A stretch of 64,000 nucleotides of DNA, from contig NC_092628.1 of the NCBI RefSeq assembly GCF_039555335.1, positions 37,222,965 through 37,286,964 on the forward strand, written 5' to 3'. The notes under the pieces are model-generated. The model searched no databases, was not told the DNA's origin, and saw only the letters and a program-made list of their open reading frames with translations. The stretch is from Amphiura filiformis. Lineage: Eukaryota > Echinodermata > Ophiuroidea > Amphilepidida > Amphiuridae. Positions 57,901 to 64,000 of the stretch are shown one piece after another. Made by a program: the position numbers and the translations under genes. Positions within the stretch are counted from its first letter, which is position 1. Every line of letters begins with the position of its first letter.

Positions 57901-60900
57901 TACTTGAAAATGGAAAATTGACAAGACACTATTCCAATTGAAAATCTCTGAGTGTGGTTTTAATGCTGGTTTACCTGTGTGTTACTGGAGAAATCCGACC
58001 CATTAATGCATAGGCAGTTATACTTTGGAGATGAAAAAATATACCATCAATGGCCAAAGCTGCAATAAGGGTATGGCTTGGTGCGGCATCTTTGAATGGT
58101 ACATCCTGTTTCAAGAGACGAGAAATAAGATTAACAATAATATTATGGCTACATGCAGCTTGATCCTGTCACAATGTATCACTTTACCATTGTCAACCTG
58201 CAGTTGGACACCCTGAATAAAAATTATGCTGCACTGTGTCTCATCTCAAGTTGAGAGTTACGACACGTTGGATTTTGTAGCGGTAGACTTGAATCAGTGC
58301 GTTTACGTGGTTGCGTTGCCAGCGTACCGACAAATCCCCCTTCTACTCAGGTGTATACTCCCTGCGAGATTAGGTTAGCACACACGATTTGAATCTGTCA
58401 CTAAGAAATCCAACTTGAGACGTGACACAGTATATTCCATTTGGTATCCTCCCTCCCAGTGACCGTCAGTACTTTGTTGTACTTTCTTTGCGTGTCATTC
58501 ACGCATACAGATGCACCGTCTCTGATCGTGGATGTATTGTAAACACGCTAGCTCTCTTAGTAAACATATGTGATTTACTGTCTCAAGGAAGCCAAATGGA
58601 CTATAGTGTTATTGTTTTCTCCTTCACATAAATTGAATTTTGATTCACCCTATATGGCAAAGTTGAAAGTCAGTGTGAGACAGATCACCCCCCAATGTTT
58701 GGGAAGAATTACATTACACAGCTTTTAACATTGTGAGCTGTACTCTATTATACATAATATTCCCAGCAAACACAAAACAATCTACAAAAAAAGTTTAAAT
58801 ATTGGGTTATGAAGGGTATATAAATGGTATAAAAACATTCTGACATAATGTTAATAACTTGTGCACAAAATATTTTGCAAAAATGTTTAGTAAAATATTC
58901 TACAAAAACATTTTGACAACATTTTTAATATGTTATGTACTGTTTTTCAATATCATATAAATTTTCTTTTTTCATGACCATCATATATACCCCAACATTT
59001 AAACATTTAATGAACACGGTGGCTCAGTGGTTACAGCCTTGGACTCATAATCTGAGAGCTTGCTCAACGTGCGTGGGTTCGATTCCCCATCCCACCACCG
59101 TGTTGCGCCCTTGGGCAAGGCGCTTTGCCTCGCTTGCCTCACCCCACCCAGGTGCAATGGGAAGCTGTTAGGGGTAGTCACAGTTGTTGTACTGATGGAC
59201 CCTGCACCACTTGTAGGCTGCAAACGTGGTTCCGACATATTCTAATGACGGCGGAATAAATGTAAAGCGCTTTGAGGCTGTTTACGGCATAAAGCGCTAT
59301 ATAAATATCTACATTTATTAATTTTTTATTTATTTCACAAAACCAAACAACACATTTGTAACACCTTTATAACATAGTGTAAATATTAGCCTAATATAAA
59401 ACAGACACCCAGTTAGACAGCATTTTACAAGTCACTTATATTGCTCCTGTTTCACACACTCAAGTACTTAAAGAGTTGCCCATATTTGTTAGCCCATTTT
59501 GCCAGTTCAATATTTGAAAAGTTGCCCAAATTGATAAAAACCAAAAACAAAACCTAAATTTAGTAGAGGCCATTTGAAGTTCATTTTTGTATCAATTGTA
59601 TTTTTTATGATTTGTTGTTTGAGAAGAATTCACAGAAAAATGTCTAAAATAATTATATGGTTATATATGGTTTTCAGCTCAAGCTCCAAAGTTACCCAAA
59701 AGTTGCACATCTTGCAGGCACTTTTTGAGTTTTTGGATGATAGATCAAAGTCACCAAAGGCTAGGCAATAATATTTTTGGTAGGGCAAAATGGGGACAAG
59801 CATTTTTGGAAGACCAAGGGGGGGGTGGAGATTTTTACCTTTTTGAAATAAAATGCTCTATAAAAGGTTTAGGAAAACGATATGTACAGAAGTATCTATT
59901 ATGCAAAATTTCCTACTCAGTACACCCCGGGCACTACTCACTTTATATATCCAGACTGTTTTAAGTCTTGCAAATTGGGTTCAAAAATAGTTGCCATGTG
60001 CAATGGGAAGGAAAGGGGGGAACAAGCAATTTTGGCAGGCTGAGATGGAGCAATGACTTTTTGGCATGCTACAAGGAGATAAGCATTTTTGTAGGAAATT
60101 TTCCCACCCTGGGGAGACAGATAATTATTACACATCCTCTAATTGGGCTAGCAAATAGGAGGTCTGGCAACCATGCACTCAGCATGTGTGTAAGTGAGCA
60201 TGTATAACAAATCACATCGATTGATTTATAAATCAAATATGGCAAGTAATATTGTTAACACAGGTTAACATAGAGTCTTGACTAATTAAACAATAACATG
60301 GTCTTCAAGAAACCAGCCAAATAGACTGGTTAATACATCTATTGAACTCACTATTGACATACTACCAGAACAATGCAACAAACAAATATGACCAAATTTG
60401 TTATGTGAATGAACAAAGTCAACAAATACCTTTTTATATTCAAAGCTACTGATTTGAGTGACCAAGCAAAATCTGACACTTGTTACAGAACACACTTGCT
60501 TTTTCAATATTTTCCCCTCGACTCTTGTCCGGGACTCTTATTCAGGGGAGAAGGGAGACAAGCAAAATTTTCCACAAGGATGGGAAGTTAGTGGCATGAT
60601 TCAAAATCCACAACAGAAAATTCAAATAACAACCTATGGCACTCTAACCAATACAAATTTGTTGTACTTAGACCGGCAGCATTGTATTTCATGGAACATG
60701 TCTAAAATCACTGTGGATCAGTGAGCACCAATAATTGTAATACAGTATGTTGGGCTCATAATATAACCATTGTTTTCTCTTATCATATCACACTTTGTAT
60801 CCATGCAACCTCATAGAATGGCACATGGATAATACATGCAATGTGCATCCAAAAGATCAATTATGTATCGAAAAGTTTCAAGTTATCTAAATTTACGATA

Positions 60901-61988
60901 TTCCAGCAATTTGATGTTTAGGATAATATTTGTTAACAAATCAGTATCAGATATTTGATAAATATCTCTCAATACAAAGTCCTACATAAATACAGTTGTG
61001 GGTGTTATAAGTAACAAAGTTCCTTTCACCACTTTGACATTACATTGACAAATCATGAACTACTCCCCATTCCAGAAAAATACAGAACTATTTTTGGGGG
61101 ATTAAAAAAATATTATCAACTTTTGTATTATCTAAACATTGTGCTTTGGACCTTGCTTCCAAAGCAGTCATTAACCTCTAAATGAAAACTTTTATTATAC
61201 ATTGTATAGCATCAAGTCTATACCCATAGTAGAGGGAAGCCATAAGGCTAAAAACACACACATAATTTCCACCTTCATTCACTTTATGGGTGAACCTGAG
61301 ATGATGGATGGTTAATAGGTGGGAAGTATACTTACAAGGAAAAAATACCAGGATGGAATGAGTAGTATAACAGCTGCAGCACTGGTGTAAAATTGTAATT
61401 CTGGAGGACTGAAAGAGAACAAATATTGTGAGAAAGTAGTGAAGGGGAATAAGTGCTTGGGTGTGTGACATTTCTTTAAATCTTGAACAGTCTTGGATTT
61501 TGCAGGAGCAAAATAGAAATTATAATAATAGCAATAACAGTAATACTAAAATAATCATGAGTTTTTCTTCTGATATCACAATCTCAGTTTTGATGAGGGA
61601 AGTTGGGGATGAGGCTGTTGATCTGGTCACACACCTTTAAAAACAGGTTCAATTTTAGCATGGAAATTTAAAAAGGTTATCCCAGTCAGTAAAACACATT
61701 CAAATATAAACAGCATTCATAAACCAATTTACTAAATTCAATCTTTATTAAACAAAACAAAAACCCATCATATTTATAGAATATCTGTCTTTCCCTACAA
61801 ATTTGCAAAAGTCAAGGGATTGGGATCCCAGATCTGTAAACCGGGACTATATCAGATGGGATGCTTAAATGGTACAAGGCATGAGCAGAAATGAATGGTG
61901 CAGAACAATGTTATCTGTCATCTTGTATTCTTACCTATATTTATGTGTACTACCACTTAGTAGTTTCTTGGAAAATACATTTTGAAGG
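51733..61988 (-). CDS. SLC35E2: SLC35E2-like nucleotide-sugar/TPT-family transporter, 3' four exons
   Basis: A multi-pass membrane transporter of the SLC35/triose-phosphate translocator superfamily; SLC35E members are orphan, endomembrane-type carriers. On the - strand the exons are 61988-61935, 61408-61336, 58105-57975 and 51940-51733. They join in one frame: LQNVFSKKLLSGSTHKYS, PPELQFYTSAAAVILLIP, DVPFKD...DGIFFHLQSITAYALMGRISPVTH, then SVANTAKRSLLIWLSVIVFGNPVT...VGVLLYNRARDHE and a stop. These blocks match vertebrate SLC35E2 (QNVFSKKLLSG, PELQFYTSAAAV, FHLQSVTAYALMG, IVFGN, GVLLYNKAR). The first TM helices lie beyond 64000. It is convergent with the receptor gene. Confidence 0.93.
52112..52530. 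mobile_element. TA-flanked MITE, 419 bp, in SLC35E2 intron
   Basis: AAGTCTGCACAAAAAGTAAC and GTTACTTTTTGTGCAAACTT pair and continue through CTCAGCTGTTATAAATA..CCTATAGCTTCAGAAC. TA lies on both sides. A second inner pair, ATACCCGAATTTAAAAGTTG type, lies at about 52285 and 52405. Confidence 0.87.
53497..54601. mobile_element. TTAA-flanked element nested in the foldback element
   Basis: CGCGGCTGTGTACTC at the left and GAGTACACAGCTGCC at the right, with TTAA at 53493-53496 and 54602-54605. No coding capacity. Confidence 0.7.
54604..54873. mobile_element. Near-perfect 270-bp hairpin nested in the foldback element
   Basis: Arms of about 120-130 bp pair almost completely (AAACGGTACATTCAATACTT / AAGTATTGAATGTACCATTT at the ends; ACCTAGTGCTACCCCTG / CAGGGGTAGCACTAGGT at the centre), with a loop of about 25 bp near 54740. 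Confidence 0.88.
55978..56620. mobile_element. TTAA-type palindromic MITE, copy 3 (inverted)
   Basis: It has the same arms and core as copies 1 and 2 but the opposite orientation. TTAA is intact on the right (56621-56624) and decayed on the left. Confidence 0.85.
56953..57148. mobile_element. MITE with CTATACCATTTT ends
   Basis: CTATACCATTTTTCACTCTG and TGTAAAATGGTATAG pair, with ATGTGGCAGTGACGTCA / TGATGTCACTGCCACAT next inward. Confidence 0.83.
57225..57606 (+). mobile_element. tRNA-derived SINE, full-length-like
   Basis: The head contains a tRNA A-box-like TTAGCTCAATCG and a B-box-like GAGTTCGAACCC. The body ends with AACGTCTAGGCGTTGTGCCT and tail ATAAATCACTGCGC then T-run. The reversed fragment at 24814-24945 shows it is a dispersed family. 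The tRNA-like head does not fold into a convincing functional tRNA. Confidence 0.82.
57975..58105 (-). CDS. SLC35E2: SLC35E2-like exon with FHLQSITAYALMG
   Basis: 131 bp, acceptor cttgaaacag, donor gtaaac, phases 0-2. It encodes DVPFKDAAPSHTLIAALAID then GIFFHLQSITAYALMGRISPVTH, the most conserved block of the family. It was not obvious as a long open frame. Confidence 0.93.
58233..58431. mobile_element. Inverted-repeat element (TCTCAAGTTG family), copy 2
   Basis: CACTGTGTCTCATCTCAAGTTG and CAACTTGAGACGTGACACAGT form the ends, with AACGTGTCG-like inner motifs. Related to 2951-3137. Confidence 0.7.
59005..59325 (+). mobile_element. Second tRNA-derived SINE family
   Basis: A-box-like GTGGCTCAGTGG and B-box GGGTTCGATTCCCC lie in a tRNA-like head. 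The 3' tail has AAAGCGCTTTGAGG and AAAGCGCTATATAAAT, the kind of tail borrowed from L2/CR1-type LINEs. It sits in an SLC35E2 intron. Confidence 0.83.
59326..61335. other. SLC35E2 intron, no exon recognised
   Basis: The G-rich patches near 59815 and 60010 (GGGACAAGCATTTTTGG, GGGAACAAGCAATTTTGG) look like diverged copies of one repeat. No other structure seen. Confidence 0.4.
61336..61408 (-). CDS. SLC35E2: SLC35E2-like exon with PPELQFYTSAAAV
   Basis: 73 bp, acceptor ttctctttcag, donor gtaagt, phases 2-0. It encodes PPELQFYTSAAAVILLIPSWYFFL. Vertebrate SLC35E2 has SAPELQFYTSAAAV at this place. Confidence 0.94.
61935..61988 (-). CDS. SLC35E2: SLC35E2-like exon with LQNVFSKKLLSG
   Basis: 54 bp, acceptor cctttacag, donor gtaaga. 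It encodes LQNVFSKKLLSGSTHKY plus two bases of the next Ser codon. The preceding exon is not found between 61989 and 64000. Confidence 0.92.
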
Positions 61989-62230
61989 CTGTAAAGGAAG
62001 CAAAGTAAAATTGATATTGTAAGTTTTTTCTTTCAGTTTCAGCATCCAAAAACAAACAAACAGCACAATTTTATTTAAATTTCTTCCTACATGTTTGTAC
62101 ATTTTGTAGCACTGTCTTATTAGCTTCAAATGTTTTTTTTTAAATTTATTTACTGCATATTGTGTTTATCACTATTTCCTAAAATGGCCTCCGAAACCTA
62201 TGTACACATACATCACTAGTTGATAATGAT

Positions 62231-62616
62231 TACCATAACCACCCAGGTATAAGCCCACCTTTGGCTATAAGCCCACCCCCTATTTTTCAAAACATTCTGG
62301 GAACAAGGGTGCACTCAGGTATAAGCCCAGTACTAAATTTTGGCCAAGTTCTTATATCAAATCAATGCTTTGCTCTCATATTTAAGAACAAATAAAAAAA
62401 ATATCAGTTGATAATTAACATTCCACTCTTATAATTTTAAGAAATTGACATATATGATAGAAATTACTGGTACATTGGGCTTATACAAATGGGGGGGGGG
62501 GGGGTGATTGTTCTTATTTTTAAATTCAAGCACTAGCCCTTTCCCGGTTATAAGCCCACCCCCATTTTTGAAGTGAAATCTGCCAACTAGGGGGGCTTAT
62601 ACCAGTGGTTACGGTA
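62231..62616. mobile_element. MITE with TACCGTAACCAC ends
   Basis: The left TACCATAACCACCCAGGTAT and right ATACCAGTGGTTACGGTA pair, with AAGCCC/GGGCTT next. TATAAGCCCACC is repeated inside and a G-run lies at 62490. Confidence 0.82.
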
Positions 62617-64000
62617 TATGTAGCTCCCATTATCTAGCATTTAATGCAATTCTGGGCAAAGTTTAATCCAAATATACACAAAAAGTAATGCAAATAAAAA
62701 GAAGCCATATGTTAGATAAATTTACATATTTTCAAACTACATGTATATTATTAGACTGTTTCACTTTATGATGCATAAAAATGGAGATCTCTAGAAACAT
62801 CTGGTATTCATGGGTTAACTCTGTCTATAAATTATTCATTTTAAAAATAACAATTTGATTTTAATTTTGTGACTTAATTAAAAATTTTACGTAAGTTACA
62901 CAATACACATGCAAAGGAAAAAAATACCAATGAATGCATTGTGACAACATTTGTTTACAGAGGTTTTTTTTTAATTTATTGTATATTTTCATACATGCTG
63001 ATTACATTGTACAAAGCTGAAAAAAGGGTGTGGAATATGATTTTAAGAAAAATCAATGGAAAAGTACATGTATGGTGTTTTTGCAACTAGAGGCATCTAT
63101 GAAAAAACACCAAAATATTGCTAAAACTCTTCACTGCTAAAAGCAAACTGTTCACAGAAGTGTTTTATTTTCACATGTACATGCATGTTCAATCATTATT
63201 GCATATATATTTTGAAATGCTTAAATATATATGGTTATGAGACTCCTATGCAGCTCGATGAGAATCATCTTGATTTGAGCTTCACGGCTATGATATTTAC
63301 CTGTGAAACCACACTGCACCCACCTTAACCAATCAAAACTATTTAAAAGCTTAACATCTCATTTGTTACTTACATGTATTTAAATTGTTTCATTTTCTAC
63401 TCAGCGAATGTGACACAATATTATATATATAAATTGCATCATTTTCTATCTTATAGGAGTAAAAATTATGTGACATAATAACATGTAAAATTATTGGAAA
63501 GTGACAAATTCATTCAGCAAGTAGATGAATTTTAGTAAATACTGGCTGTATGTGACTATACTCTGCAAACTTAATTTTATGCATCTAATCATCATAAACA
63601 ATTCAAAAAGATAATTAACTTCACATTAACAAATTTATCATTTTCAGCAATGGAGCAAATTAACGTCAATATGGAATAGTACAATGTTGTAACCTTTGTA
63701 TGAAAATACTGGTAGTAATGCTAGATCTCTTTTATCTGATGACTTATTTTAATAGCATTCACATCTGGTATCCCTGTCATGCCAGCATTTAAACCAAATT
63801 GTAATATTTGCTCAAACGAAGATCATCAATTTCTCTATAAATTCTGTTTTTCATAGTGCAATATAAATGATAGAATTGCAGATTCATATGTAGTGGTAAT
63901 AAAATGAATACAATTTAAAACTTATTGCTTATTTCTCTTACTGAGAGCACTTTCGAGGAACTTCCTAGTCGTCAGCCAGCCGATGTTGTTAGCTCTGATC
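62617..64000. other. Right-edge sequence, presumed SLC35E2 intron
   Basis: AT-rich. The expected upstream transporter exon (the helix before QNVFSKK) is not present. A short - strand open frame at the extreme edge has no usable donor. Confidence 0.35.

Noticed and set aside
59007..59098. Candidate tRNA (CAT anticodon-like loop)
   Set aside because: Continues into a SINE body and LINE-type tail; cloverleaf poorly paired.
63930..64000. Possible transporter exon at the right edge (- strand)
   Set aside because: Reading frame does not match SLC35E2 and no GT donor follows.

Overview
The window is animal genomic DNA. Genes are split by GT-AG introns, flanks are AT-rich, and much of the sequence is inverted-repeat transposon debris. 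The palindromic octamer TAGGCCTA and close variants recur many times, which together with the gene content suggests a marine invertebrate deuterostome, most likely an ambulacrarian such as an echinoderm. That placement is inference. Almost every long open frame outside the exons below is chance or repeat-derived.

Three genes can be supported. (1) Bases 925-2779, + strand: the 3' end of prohibitin-2 (PHB2). It has one internal exon and two tandem copies of the terminal coding exon. The internal exon appears to be preceded by a U12-type (AT-AC) intron. (2) Bases about 12116-36440, + strand: a complete adhesion G-protein-coupled receptor gene with a TATA box, a non-coding first exon and 13 coding exons. 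Summed exon lengths give 2898 nt, an unbroken frame of 965 residues. The protein has a signal peptide, two tandem copies of an unrecognised roughly 130-residue Cys/Trp module, a Ser/Thr-rich stalk, a GAIN domain with a canonical HL|T proteolysis site, and seven transmembrane helices. A short cytoplasmic tail is cut by an apparent one-base frame break; a good 60-residue tail lies in the next frame. (3) Bases 51733-61988, - strand: the last four coding exons of an SLC35E2-like nucleotide-sugar transporter family gene, whose 5' part lies beyond the right edge.

The receptor and the transporter genes are convergent, separated by about 15 kb (36.6-51.7 kb) in which I find no convincing exon. The introns and spacers hold many non-autonomous DNA transposons defined here by terminal inverted repeats (TIRs) and, often, intact target-site duplications (TSDs). 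They include a three-copy hAT-like family with 8-bp TSDs, a three-copy 655-bp family mostly flanked by TTAA, two GGG/CCC-ended elements with 9-bp TSDs, TA-flanked elements with CAGGGTGTCCCT ends, and a 3.3-kb foldback element carrying nested elements. There are also tRNA-derived SINEs, a roughly 200-bp (TTTC)n tract, and a roughly 0.9-kb tandem array that switches orientation in its middle. Several elements sit within 15-60 bp of receptor splice sites.

The three genes have no evident shared pathway: PHB2 acts in the mitochondrial inner membrane, the receptor at the cell surface, and the transporter probably in the Golgi/ER.
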